Source of the DNA: JAENVU01 sp046598395
GTDB lineage: Bacteria > Actinomycetota > Acidimicrobiia > IMCC26256 > JAENVU01
DNA length: 64,000 nucleotides
Assembly (NCBI GenBank): GCA_046598395.1
Contig: JBKJIQ010000009.1
Span: 269,998-333,997, forward strand
Direction: 5' to 3'
Part shown: in pieces, positions 42,283-51,350 of the stretch
Layout of the letters: the number at the start of each line of letters is the position of its first letter
How positions within the stretch are numbered: the stretch's first letter is position 1
Notes under the pieces: generated by a model
The model's input: only the letters and a program-made list of their open reading frames with translations
Database searches by the model: none
What the model was told of the DNA's origin: nothing
Translations under genes and position numbers: made by a program

Positions 42283-44352
42283 GTGGTTGCAGGAGATGCT
42301 CGAGGCGTATGCGCACGCGGCTCGGTCGATGCTCCGGCGCACTACCGGCCGCAGCTCGACGGGCTGCGCGCCGTCGCGGTGTACCTCGTAGTGGCCTTCC
42401 ACGCAGGGCTGAACCGCTTCGACGGTGGCTTCGTCGGCGTCGACGTGTTCTTCGTCTTATCCGGCTACCTCGTGACCCGGCTCCTCCTGCGCGATGTCCA
42501 CGACCAGGGTCGCATCGGTTTCGCCCGCTTCTACTCGCGGCGCTTCCGCCGCCTCCTCCCTGCGTCCTTCGTCGTGCTCCTCTTCACGACCGCAGCGTTC
42601 GCTGCAGTCGCGGCGCCCGCCGAGATGATCGAGGGACTGCGCTCGATCAAGGCCGCGTTCCTCTACGTTGCGAACTGGTTCTTCATTCGCGAGTCGAACA
42701 ACTACTTCGGAAGCGACATCAACTCGAGCCCGGTCGTGCACTTCTGGTCGCTCGCCATCGAGGAGCAGTTCTACGCCGTCTGGCCACTACTGCTCGCCGG
42801 CACGTTGCTCGTCACCAAGCGGGCAGGACGCGCGCAGTGGCACGTCATCCGCATCGTCGTAGCGATTGCCGGCGTGTGCTCACTCATCGCCGCGTTGCAT
42901 CTCGCGGAGACCAACCTCAACCGGGCCTACTACGGAACCGACACCCGCGCTTACCAACTGCTCGCCGGCGCGTTCCTCGCCATGACACCACAGATCTTCG
43001 CGTTCGCGCGGCGGCGTCGGCGCGGGCTGCGGGGTGGCGCAATCGTCGCTTTGGTCGTACTGATCGTGATCGGAACCTCGTGGGTCGATGTCGGGCCGAT
43101 CACGCGCGGTGTAATCGCGGCGGTCGTGACCGTCGTGCTCATCGTCGCCTTGGAAGGGGCGCACGGTGGCGTTGTCGTGCGGGGCCTGTCGACGAGCCCG
43201 CTCGTGTACCTCGGCCAAGTCTCCTACGGAACGTATCTGTGGCATTGGCCGGTCATCGTGATCACGGTGCGCCTGATCGACCTCAGCCCCGTGCCGCGCT
43301 TCTTGGTCGCCGCCGGGCTCGCAACCGGGCTCGCATCGTTGAGCTATCAGCTGTTCGAACGCCCGGTGCGGGCATCGAAGCCACTCGATCGCTACCGCGT
43401 GCCAGTGATCGCCGTCGGCCTCACGCTCAGCATCACCGGTGCGTTCGTCTTCGCGCCGATGATCGTCGACAACCAGGAATCGAAGGGCGTGGCCGCCGAG
43501 ACGACCCCCGCCGGATCAACGGCGGGCGCGCTGGATCCGAGCATGCTCGGATGGCAGGCCGCGACCCAGGATTGGGAGGTCCAACCGCACTGCCTCAAGC
43601 GGCCGCTGTCGAACTGCATCGGAGTCACCGGCGGCAGGCCGCGCGTCCTCCTCGTCGGCGACAGCAATGCGGTCATGCTCTACCCGGCCCTCGAGGCGAT
43701 GGCGAAGCGGCTCGGCCTCACGCTCGCGGTCGGCGCCCGCGACAGCTGTCCGTGGCAACGAGACCTGTTCTTCGCGGACTTTCGCCACCCTGACCTTTGC
43801 GCGGCGAATCAGACCGATACCTACGATCGCATCCTTCCCGGCTTCGACCCGGACGTCGTCGTGCTCATGGACCGGACGTTCGAAGACCCCAACAGCCTCG
43901 CGGCGGTCGAGACTCCGACCGGACGGCTCGAGCCCGGAACTCCGGGGTTCCTCCCCGCGGTTCGCCACGTGACCGAGCAGTCGCTCAAGGCGCTGCGGCG
44001 CGATGGCCGCAAGATCGTGGTGGTCGAGCCCACTCCGTATGCACCGAAGGAGCTCTCTCCCAATGTCTGTCTCTCCAAGGCCAAGACGGTCGACGAGTGC
44101 CGCTACATCGCGTCGCCCGGACCAACCGGCGTCGAGCGCATGTACCGCAAGATCGCGGATGCCCACAGGGACGTGTGGGCCCTCGACATCGACCAGCTGG
44201 TGTGCCCGTACCTGCCGATCTGCGATCCGGTGATCGACGGCAAGATCGTGAAGGTCGACCAAGGTCACATCACCGCGACGTACTCGCGCACGATCAGCCG
44301 CGCCATCGAGAAGTTCCTCGAGGACAACACCATCATCGAGGCGAAGACCTAG
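42283..44352 (+). CDS. OafA/YrhL-type membrane acyltransferase with SGNH domain
   Basis: A 689-residue protein. The N-terminal ~390 residues form an acyltransferase-3 domain with ~10 helices: YRPQLDGLRAVAVYLVVAFHAG (catalytic His), GGFVGVDVFFVLSGYLVT, RFYSRRFRRLLPA, SLAIEEQFYAVWPLL. After a linker, an extracytoplasmic SGNH/GDSL-like domain starts at LLVGDSNAVMLYP and ends with the Asp-His block VDQGHITATYSRT. The class transfers acetyl or other acyl groups to cell-surface polysaccharide or peptidoglycan. Confidence 0.92.
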   Translation: MVAGDARGVCARGSVDAPAHYRPQLDGLRAVAVYLVVAFHAGLNRFDGGFVGVDVFFVLSGYLVTRLLLRDVHDQGRIGFARFYSRRFRRLLPASFVVLLFTTAAFAAVAAPAEMIEGLRSIKAAFLYVANWFFIRESNNYFGSDINSSPVVHFWSLAIEEQFYAVWPLLLAGTLLVTKRAGRAQWHVIRIVVAIAGVCSLIAALHLAETNLNRAYYGTDTRAYQLLAGAFLAMTPQIFAFARRRRRGLRGGAIVALVVLIVIGTSWVDVGPITRGVIAAVVTVVLIVALEGAHGGVVVRGLSTSPLVYLGQVSYGTYLWHWPVIVITVRLIDLSPVPRFLVAAGLATGLASLSYQLFERPVRASKPLDRYRVPVIAVGLTLSITGAFVFAPMIVDNQESKGVAAETTPAGSTAGALDPSMLGWQAATQDWEVQPHCLKRPLSNCIGVTGGRPRVLLVGDSNAVMLYPALEAMAKRLGLTLAVGARDSCPWQRDLFFADFRHPDLCAANQTDTYDRILPGFDPDVVVLMDRTFEDPNSLAAVETPTGRLEPGTPGFLPAVRHVTEQSLKALRRDGRKIVVVEPTPYAPKELSPNVCLSKAKTVDECRYIASPGPTGVERMYRKIADAHRDVWALDIDQLVCPYLPICDPVIDGKIVKVDQGHITATYSRTISRAIEKFLEDNTIIEAKT

Positions 44353-44436
44353 GCCCGGTTTGGAACCACCGATGTCGGGAACGGCTCGACTCGACGTTGC
44401 GCGATGAGCCGTGTGGTCAGGGGCGTCGGGCGGCGA

Positions 44437-45208
44437 GCACGATTCGTACGCCTGCCGCGCGTCTTCAAAGTCACCCGTGTCGGAGAGCAACTCCTCGATG
44501 TTGTTTCTCGCGGTCGCGGCCTGGACAACGTCACCGATACGGACGCACAGCTCCTCGCACCGCTCGTAGTGTGACTGGGACGCGCTCCCGTCACCCTCGA
44601 AGTAGGCCTCGACGCCGAGGTTGTTCCGTACCGAGGCTTCGAGGCCCAGCTCCCCGGCGCGCTGGAGCAGGGCGACCGCCTTACGCGCGTGCTCGTGGTC
44701 ACCGGCGAGGGGCAGATCGGACAACGCGGAATCGAGCAGATAGTGGGCGCGACCGCGTTGCGCACCGGCTGCGTCCGCTAGCTCGTCGTCGAGCTCAGCG
44801 AGCAGGATCCGGGAGCACTCTTGATATCGACCCTGTCGGTATCGGATACCGGCCCGCTCGATGACCAGCTGGGCCTTGATCGCGCTCGACTCGCCCTGGC
44901 CGCTGGTCTGGTCGAGCCAGCGAGTTACTCGCGAGTAGCGGCCGAGTGCGAGCGAGTAGCGGCCCGTCGCCTCCTCGATCCGACCGTTCGCGAGCAGGAG
45001 ACGCGCGTGATCGGCAGGATCGGAGACCATTCGGCGCGCCCGCCGGAGCGCGGCGCGCGCTTCCACATACAGGCCGGACTGCTCGAGCACTGCAGCCAAC
45101 GACTCTTCGAGCTGAGCGCGGACCGCGGACCGCGGCACCATCGTCGCAGTGGCGGGCCGCATCGAGCGCCCGTCGATAGAACGCGGCGGCTTCGACGGGG
45201 GAATCGTC
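44437..45208 (-). pseudogene. TPR-protein remnant (frameshifted, 3'-truncated)
   Basis: TPR repeats read well from AVRAQLEESLAAVLEQSGLY through GLEASVRNNLGVEAYFEG to SDTGDFEDARQAYESC, as in the TPR section of large AfsR- or cyclase-type regulators. The natural continuation upstream (SPVEAAAFYRRALDAARHCDDG) is in a different frame, so a frameshift lies near 45140. After AYESC homology ends and the frame runs into the antisense of the acyltransferase. A 12-bp repeat (TCGTCGGAGGCA, about 2.5 copies at 45204-45233) abuts the 5' side. Confidence 0.65.
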
Positions 45209-45467
45209 GGAGGCATCGTCGGAGGCATCGTCGTGGACATGGCAATCTCCTCGATCGAGTGTGATTGCGCCACCGGGGTCCAGAGCATCACTCCCGAGCT
45301 CGACGTATCGAGCTGACACAGGCCGGAAATGTTCTCTGCGGCGAGCCGGACCTCACACCCAAGCCCACTGGAGCTGGACGGGGGCGATGAGAGCAACGGT
45401 ATTGCACCGACCAAGCCGCCGGCGTCGAACCGACGTGAAGGGTGATCGGCTACGAGAGGCCCCCCCT

Positions 45468-45494
45468 TTGACATAACTTGACGGATCTTTGACG
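45468..45494 (+). promoter_or_regulatory. three phased TTGAC words before the TetR gene
   Basis: TTGAC occurs at 45468, 45478 and 45490, i.e. spaced 10-12 bp on one DNA face, just before TATAAA (45498-45503) and ATG 45515. They could be alternative -35 elements or binding sites of the TetR product. The stretch is much more AT-rich than its surroundings. Confidence 0.4.
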
Positions 45495-45514
45495 ACGTAT
45501 AAATATGACGATCA

Positions 45515-46159
45515 ATGGCTCAGTCACTGACGTCGGTCGACTGGCGTGAAGCGCGGCGTCGTTCCGCTCGCGACGCGATCGTGGATGCCGCCTGGGAGCT
45601 CGTGCACGAGGAGGGTCTGGCGGCGTTGTCATTGCGTGAGCTTGCCGGACGCGCCGGAATCACGACGCCCACCGTGTACGCCTACTTCGATTCGAAGCAC
45701 GCGATCTTCGACGCCATGTTTGGCCGGGCAGCCACGGAGTTCGCTGATCGCATGACGCAGCCGTTCGACGCGGCTGATTCTCTTGGGCTGCTGGTCGCGT
45801 CCGCCCGCCGTTTCGTGGCGTTCTGCACGAATGATGTCGCTCGGTACCAGTTGCTGTTCCAACGCACGATCCGGGATTTCGCACCGTCGGCCGAGTCGTA
45901 CGCGCCGGCAGTGCGGGCGCTCGACGCGTCGCGGAAGCGCCTGAGGCAGAGCGGCATCACTCGGCCGAAGCACATGGACCTCTGGACGGCGATGCTCACC
46001 GGCCTCGTCGACCAGCAGATCTCCAACGACCCCGGCGGAGATCGGTGGACCCGCTTGATCGAGGAGGCCGTGACCATGTTCCTCACCCATTGCCAGTCTG
46101 CGCCCGCGCCGCGCCGGCCCAAGCCCACGTCATCCCCAACCAAAGGAACCCAATCATGA
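45515..46159 (+). CDS. TetR/AcrR-family transcriptional regulator
   Basis: A 214-residue regulator. The HTH is ARDAIVDAAWELVHEEGLAALSLRELAGRAGITTPTVYAYFDSKHAIFDAMF split across residues 18-68; the C-terminal ligand domain is WHG-like (TIRDFAPSAES, TGLVDQQISNDPGGDRW). It is coupled by ATGA overlap to the MBL-fold hydrolase, which it probably controls together with the VOC gene. Autoregulation through the TTGAC repeats is plausible. Confidence 0.9.
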   Translation: MAQSLTSVDWREARRRSARDAIVDAAWELVHEEGLAALSLRELAGRAGITTPTVYAYFDSKHAIFDAMFGRAATEFADRMTQPFDAADSLGLLVASARRFVAFCTNDVARYQLLFQRTIRDFAPSAESYAPAVRALDASRKRLRQSGITRPKHMDLWTAMLTGLVDQQISNDPGGDRWTRLIEEAVTMFLTHCQSAPAPRRPKPTSSPTKGTQS

Positions 46160-46878
46160 CCACCACAGTCGACGAGATCGCCCCACGCATCTACCGGCTG
46201 TCCACGTTCGTTCCCGAGATCGGTCCAACCGGATTCACGTTCAACCAGTTCGTGCTCGACGACGACGAGCCGCTGCTGTTCCACACCGGACACCGCTCGA
46301 TGTTTCCCAGCGTCCGCGCAGCCATCGAGCGGATCATGCCGGTCGAGCGGCTGCGGTGGATCACCTTCGGCCACGTCGAATCCGACGAGTGCGGGGCGAT
46401 GAACGAGCTGCTGGCCGTCGCACCCAACGCACAGGTGGCCCACGGCGGGCTCGGGTGCATGGTGTCGATCGGCGAGATGGCCGACCGACCGCCGCGGCCC
46501 CTCGATGACGGCGAGGTGATCGATCTCGGGGACAAGCGGGTCCGGCACATCGACACCCCTCACGTCCCCCACGCTTGGGAGGCTCGGGTTCTGTACGAGG
46601 AGACAACGGGCACGCTGCTGTGTGGCGACTTGTTCACGCACCTCGGCGACGGCCCCGCGCTCACCGAAGGCGACATCCTCGGTCCATCGGCCGATGCCGA
46701 GGATCTCTTCGCATACTCCTGCCTCGCACCCTCGACGCCGGTGACCATCGAGCAGCTCGCGGCGCTCGAGCCGCGCACGCTGGCGCTCATGCACGGCTCG
46801 TCGTTCACCGGTGACTGCGTCGGTGCACTGCACGCCCTTGCCGACGCCTACCGCCTCCGACTCACCGCCGACGTCTGA
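46156..46878 (+). CDS. MBL-fold metallo-hydrolase (oxygen-binding-di-iron type)
   Basis: A 240-residue metallo-beta-lactamase fold protein. The metal motif is TFGHVESDECGAMN (H-x-E-x-D pattern of flavodiiron/ODP proteins, instead of HxHxDH). Later ligands are in AHGGLGC, TPHVPHAWEARVLYEETTGTLLCGDLF (Asp) and ALMHGSSF (His). This variant usually carries a di-iron site that binds or reduces O2/NO. No flavodoxin domain is attached. It is controlled with the TetR gene upstream. Confidence 0.85.
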   Translation: MTTTVDEIAPRIYRLSTFVPEIGPTGFTFNQFVLDDDEPLLFHTGHRSMFPSVRAAIERIMPVERLRWITFGHVESDECGAMNELLAVAPNAQVAHGGLGCMVSIGEMADRPPRPLDDGEVIDLGDKRVRHIDTPHVPHAWEARVLYEETTGTLLCGDLFTHLGDGPALTEGDILGPSADAEDLFAYSCLAPSTPVTIEQLAALEPRTLALMHGSSFTGDCVGALHALADAYRLRLTADV

Positions 46879-46909
46879 ACCGAACCACTCAAGTTCACTG
46901 AGGAGAACC

Positions 46910-47341
46910 ATGCCCACCGTCACCCGCCCCCGACTCCACCATCTTGCTCTGACGGTCACCGACATCGGCGCGAGCGTGCATTGGTACGAAGAAATTTTTG
47001 GCATCCATTTCCTGATGGACGCGCCCCACGAAGGTGGCTTCGGCAAGGTCCTCGCTGACGAGGCGCATGAGCTGATGATCGTCCTGCACCACCACGACTC
47101 GAACGACGGCAGCCGCTTCGGCGAAACGACCACCGGGCTCGACCACGCCGGCTTCATTGTCCCAAGCCGCGGCGATCTCGAAGTCTGGCAAGACCACCTC
47201 GAGACGAAAGGCGTCGCGCGAGTCGACGTGGCCGACAAACCGTTGACCCAATCACCCATCGCCGACGAGTTCTACGGATCGGTGCTCGTCTTCCGCGACC
47301 CCGACAACATCCAGCTCGAGTTCTTCTGCCGCCCCGGATAA
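46910..47341 (+). CDS. VOC/glyoxalase-family protein
   Basis: A 143-residue VOC protein starting at ATG 46910 (TGAGGAG upstream). Metal ligands are consistent with LHHLALTVTDIGASVHWYEEIFG, TTGLDHAGFIV and DNIQLEFFCRPG (His, His, Glu). It follows the MBL gene by 31 bp in the TetR operon. Possibly a dioxygenase or glutathione/bacillithiol/mycothiol-transferase-like resistance protein; the substrate is unknown. Confidence 0.87.
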   Translation: MPTVTRPRLHHLALTVTDIGASVHWYEEIFGIHFLMDAPHEGGFGKVLADEAHELMIVLHHHDSNDGSRFGETTTGLDHAGFIVPSRGDLEVWQDHLETKGVARVDVADKPLTQSPIADEFYGSVLVFRDPDNIQLEFFCRPG

Positions 47342-47522
47342 CCGGGAAGTTCGCCCCGATCAATGTTGTAGTTCGTCGTCGCCTTCGAAACCGCCTCACT
47401 CATCGCCGCGATTAGCTCGGTCGTGACAGCGTTCCATCGGTAGCGAAGCAGGTCGAAGGCCGGCGACGTCCGCGATGATGGGCAACCGCGCGGCCCCGCG
47501 TCCCCATCGAACGGACACGCAG

Positions 47523-48200
47523 ATGAGCGACCCACAGAATCTCGATGTCGAGTTCGAGGAATCGTCCGGCCGCCACGCCACCAACCTCGAACTCTTCCTT
47601 GACCTCGTCTTCGTGTTCGCCGTCACCCAGATCGCCGGAGTGCTCGCCTCGGTCAGTGACCTCGCAGGGTTCGGGCGCGGGCTGCTCCTGGCCTGGCTCG
47701 TGTGGTGGCTGTGGTCCCAGTTCACCTGGCTCGGCACGGCCATCGACCTTACCGACCATTCGCTCACCCAGTTCTTGATCCTCGCCGCCGTCCCACTGGC
47801 GCTCCTCATGGCCGTCGCTATCCCCGATGCCTACGGGGTCACCGGGCGCGAGTTCGCCGGCGCCTACCTGGCCGTCAACCTCTGGGCGATTGCCATCCAG
47901 GGCCGCGGATTGTGGAGCGTCCCTTCCACCCGAAGGGCCTGGCTCCAATACGCACCGCTCGCCGCGCTCGCACCGTGCCTCTTGCTCCTCGGCGCGTTCT
48001 TCGGGTCGCGTTCTTCCTCGGCGGTTTCCTCGGGCTCCAATGGCAGGCGGCTCGCCGCATCGCCCCCGAACGGGTGGCCTCCATCGTCGTGGTCGCCGGC
48101 CTCTGCGCAGCATTGGGTCCCCATATCGCAGGAGCCGCGCTGATCGCAGCGGTAGGGGTCGCCGCGGCCGTATCCCACACCAATCGGCTCGCACCAGCAA
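47523..48200 (+). pseudogene. LtrA (low-temperature-requirement A) family membrane protein, internally deleted
   Basis: The N-terminal ~155 residues are intact LtrA sequence (FEESSGRHATNLELFLDLVF, LAWLVWWLWSQFTWLGTA). Near 48000 the frame changes and the family C-terminus follows in frame +1 (FFLGGFLGLQWQAARRIA, then IVVVAGLCAALGPHIAGAALIAA). LtrA proteins are ~380-400 residues; about 150 are missing. The join contains GCGTTCTTC twice (about 47994-48002 and 48007-48015), suggesting deletion between short repeats. Confidence 0.72.
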
Positions 48201-48350
48201 CGCCCACACTTCAGGTGGCGGGCAGAAGACCTGCTCGACAGCCTCGCACACCCGAGCGCAACCACGATCGTCACCGATGTCCCTTGCCTCGTCCCTGCTC
48301 TCGGATCCGTTGCCCCATCCTTGGCTGGACCACGGGTGCGGCGGGTTCGA

Positions 48351-48986
48351 TCACGCGCCGAGCCGGAACGGCGGGTATTTGTCCGTCGCGAGTGCGAAGG
48401 CGTAGCTGACGACCCGGTTGTGCCAGCGCATGACACCGACGGTGAAGTCGAACAGCCGGCGGGGGTAACGCCCGGTGATGAGTATGGCGATCCAGGCGAA
48501 GATCGCGCCGAGGACCACGGCGATGTCGAGGACGAGGAGCGCTCCGTAATGGGGGATGGCGAGGAACCACTTGACCAGTGGCATCCAACGGTTGAGGTCG
48601 GACCGGACGTCCGGGTACGGGATGTTGAGGTGGACCGCTTGGTCTTCGTCGGTCGACGGGAACTCGTCACGTAACAACAGGAGATAGCTCATCACGCGGT
48701 TGTCGAAGCGTAGGAAGGCGAGATTGAAGTCGAACCACCAGCGCGGGTACTTCTCCCGGAACACGATCGTGAGCAGCGGTGGGATCACGACGAGACCACT
48801 CGCCAGGCCGACGAAGAAGAGCCAGTCGCCGCCTCCCCCACCGAACGCAGGCCCGTCCAACGCGGCGAGCACGACGAGGATCGGGATGGCGAAGACCAGG
48901 CGGAACAATGTCGACACTCGGTTGAGCGGGCGGTCGGGATATTCGACGTCGAACTCGACGGGATGGTTGGAGGTCATGGGTTGCAT
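48351..48986 (-). CDS. DUF4389 membrane protein
   Basis: A 211-residue protein with duplicated halves: YPDRPLNRVSTLFRLVFAIPILVV versus DLNRWMPLVKWFLAIPHYGAL, each followed by a helix pair and RYPRWWFDF-/RYPRRLFDF-type basic aromatic motifs. About four membrane helices. Function unknown; common in actinobacteria. It lies 91 bp from the MMPL transporter on the same strand. Confidence 0.88.
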   Translation of the reverse strand: MQPMTSNHPVEFDVEYPDRPLNRVSTLFRLVFAIPILVVLAALDGPAFGGGGGDWLFFVGLASGLVVIPPLLTIVFREKYPRWWFDFNLAFLRFDNRVMSYLLLLRDEFPSTDEDQAVHLNIPYPDVRSDLNRWMPLVKWFLAIPHYGALLVLDIAVVLGAIFAWIAILITGRYPRRLFDFTVGVMRWHNRVVSYAFALATDKYPPFRLGA

Positions 48987-49077
48987 TGGTCACCCTTTCG
49001 GTGATGGTTGGTTGGGGCTGAGATGAAACGAACGACTGTGGGGCGGCTGCGACGACCGCCGCCCACGCATCGGGAGA

Positions 49078-51252
49078 TCAGGCGGCGGTGAGCTCGCGTG
49101 CGGACTCGAGGTCGACGACCGGGACGACCGTGGCGGTGCCCTCGAGATCGAGGTGCGGCAGGATTCGGTCGAGCCAGCCCGGGAGCCACCAGTTGGAGCG
49201 GCCCAGAAGGCTCATGGTCGCGGGCACCAGAACCATGCGCACGAGCGTGGCGTCGAGGAAGACGGCGACCGCGAGCCCGACTCCGAAGAGTTTGCCGTTC
49301 GGGTCGTCGCCGAGGACGAAGGCTCCGAACACGCTCATCATGATCAATGCTGCGCAGCTGATCACCCGTGCCGTGCTCGAGAGACCGCGCACGACGGCTT
49401 CGTGGTTGTCGCCGGTTGCGATGTACTCCTCGCGCACGCGGGTGAGGAGGAAGACTTCGTAGTCCATCGAGAGACCGAACAGGATGGCGAACATGATGAG
49501 GGGCAGCATTGGGTTGATCGGCATGGTGGTGTGGAGCCCGATCAACTCGTTACCCCAACCCCATTGGAAGACCGCGACGAGAACGCCGTAGGCCGCCGCG
49601 ATCGACAGCAGGTTCATGAGCGCAGCCTTGAGGGGAACGAGGATCGACCGGAACACGATCAACAGCAGGATGAACGACATCGCGACGACCACCGCAATGA
49701 ACACCGGGAGCCGGTCGGTGATGCGGTCCGCAAGGTCGGTCACCATCGCTTGTCCGGTGAGGGACACACGTGCACCCGTGCCGTGCACCGTGGCCGGCAA
49801 CACGTCGGACCGGAGGTGGCGCACGAGCTGGTCGGTGCGTTCGTCCTGCGGCGCGCTGGTCGGGTTGGCAGTGAGAAGCGCAGTGTCACCGGCAGGGTTG
49901 AACACCGGCGGGGTGACATCCGCGACGCCGGGGTCGGACTGCAGTGCAGCATGGACTCGAGCGACCGCGACCCGGCCGGCGGGTGATGGGACCTCGACGA
50001 CGACCTGGATCGGGCCGTTGAACCCGCGACCGAAGCCGGATGCGAGATGGTCGTAGGCGGTGCGTTGCGTGGTGTGCTTGGCGGCGTTGCCGTCGTCGGC
50101 GTTCCCGATCCGCATGCTGAGCGACGGGACCGCGATGGCACAGAGGACGCCGAAGCTCACAATCGCGTAGCGGACCGGGTGGCTGCCCACGTGGTGGGCC
50201 CACCGACCCGAGATCGTCTCGGCGGCCGGCTTGGTGACGTGACCCTCGCGGTGGATCGAGAGTTTGTCGATCTTGGTGCCGGCCAAGCCGAGGAGGCCGG
50301 GAAGGAGCGTGACCGCGGCGATCATCGCGACGCTCACGACGAGTGCCACCGACACGCCCATCGCGGAGATGGACGGCAGACCCGCAAGGAACAGTCCGAG
50401 GATCGCGATGACCACGGTGGTGCCGGCGAACAACACGGCCTGCCCGGCGGTGGCGTTGGCGGTCCCGGCGGCGTCTTCGACGCTCATGCCCTCGTGGAGG
50501 TGTTGGCGGTGGCGGGTGACAATGAACAGCGCGTAGTCGATCCCGACCCCGAGGCCGATCATCATGCACAAGATCAACGAGAACTCCGGCACGTCCATGA
50601 CGGCCGACAGGACACCGACACCGGCAGCGCCGACGAAGATGCCGACGAGCGCGGTCATGATCGGTAGACCCATCGCAACGACCGAGCCGAACGCGATCAG
50701 CAGCACGATGATCGCGACCCCGATACCAATCAGTTCGCTGCTCGCGTCCTGCTGCGCGAGTTGCGCGAGCGGACCGGTGAGCTCGACGCTCACGCCGCCG
50801 GTGCGGGCGCGCTGGGTCACGGCCGTAGCGTCGTCGAACTGCGTGGTCGTCAGCTTGTCCACCGCGTAGGCGACGTCGAGGTAGGCCGTCTTCCCGTTGG
50901 AGCTGACGGCGTTGGTGGTCAACGGATCGGTGACACCGGCGACGTTGTGGCCGCGCGCGAGTTGCGCGCGGGTCTGGGCGACGGTTGCGGCGTGAGCCGC
51001 GTCATCGAGGCGACCGTGGTCGGTGTGGAGCACGATGCGGGCGGACTGGCCACCATGGCTCGGGAACCGGGCGTTCAGCACGTCGGCGCCATGTTGGGAC
51101 TCGACGCCTGGCACGCGCTCGCGGTTATCGAACTGACCGCCGGCGCCGGCTTGGAGTCCGACGATGGCGATGGCGGCGAGGAGCCAGAGGCCCAGCACCC
51201 GCAACGGGTGGCGGGCGCTACTACGGCCGAGGTGGAACAGGAATGAGTTCAA
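49078..51252 (-). CDS. MMPL/RND-family transporter
   Basis: A 724-residue protein with 12 predicted membrane helices in two duplicated halves. Characteristic are GLGVGIDYALFIVTRHRQ in the first half and FGLSMDYEVFLLTRVREEYI in the second (conserved Asp-Tyr pair for proton coupling). The start is TTG 51252, fixed by AGGAGG 5 nt upstream and by NSFLFHLGRSSARHPLRVLGLW matching family N-termini; the long open frame upstream is antisense noise. It exports lipids or hydrophobic compounds, probably under the adjacent AfsR regulator. Confidence 0.9.
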   Translation of the reverse strand: MNSFLFHLGRSSARHPLRVLGLWLLAAIAIVGLQAGAGGQFDNRERVPGVESQHGADVLNARFPSHGGQSARIVLHTDHGRLDDAAHAATVAQTRAQLARGHNVAGVTDPLTTNAVSSNGKTAYLDVAYAVDKLTTTQFDDATAVTQRARTGGVSVELTGPLAQLAQQDASSELIGIGVAIIVLLIAFGSVVAMGLPIMTALVGIFVGAAGVGVLSAVMDVPEFSLILCMMIGLGVGIDYALFIVTRHRQHLHEGMSVEDAAGTANATAGQAVLFAGTTVVIAILGLFLAGLPSISAMGVSVALVVSVAMIAAVTLLPGLLGLAGTKIDKLSIHREGHVTKPAAETISGRWAHHVGSHPVRYAIVSFGVLCAIAVPSLSMRIGNADDGNAAKHTTQRTAYDHLASGFGRGFNGPIQVVVEVPSPAGRVAVARVHAALQSDPGVADVTPPVFNPAGDTALLTANPTSAPQDERTDQLVRHLRSDVLPATVHGTGARVSLTGQAMVTDLADRITDRLPVFIAVVVAMSFILLLIVFRSILVPLKAALMNLLSIAAAYGVLVAVFQWGWGNELIGLHTTMPINPMLPLIMFAILFGLSMDYEVFLLTRVREEYIATGDNHEAVVRGLSSTARVISCAALIMMSVFGAFVLGDDPNGKLFGVGLAVAVFLDATLVRMVLVPATMSLLGRSNWWLPGWLDRILPHLDLEGTATVVPVVDLESARELTAA

Positions 51253-51350
51253 CGAATCCTCCTGGGGTCTGACCCGCAGGTGCTGCGGGAACAGATGCCA
51301 CTCTCCAGGAGCGCGCTGAACAAGCGCTGCGCTGACGCTGAAGGCCCTGG

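Noticed and set aside
45204..45233. CRISPR-like short repeat (TCGTCGGAGGCA)
   Set aside because: Only about 2.5 adjacent 12-bp units without spacers; a simple tandem repeat inside the TPR remnant.
43516..45474. 652-codon open frame on the minus strand
   Set aside because: Only the part above ~44437 has TPR homology; the rest is antisense of the acyltransferase gene with no family features.
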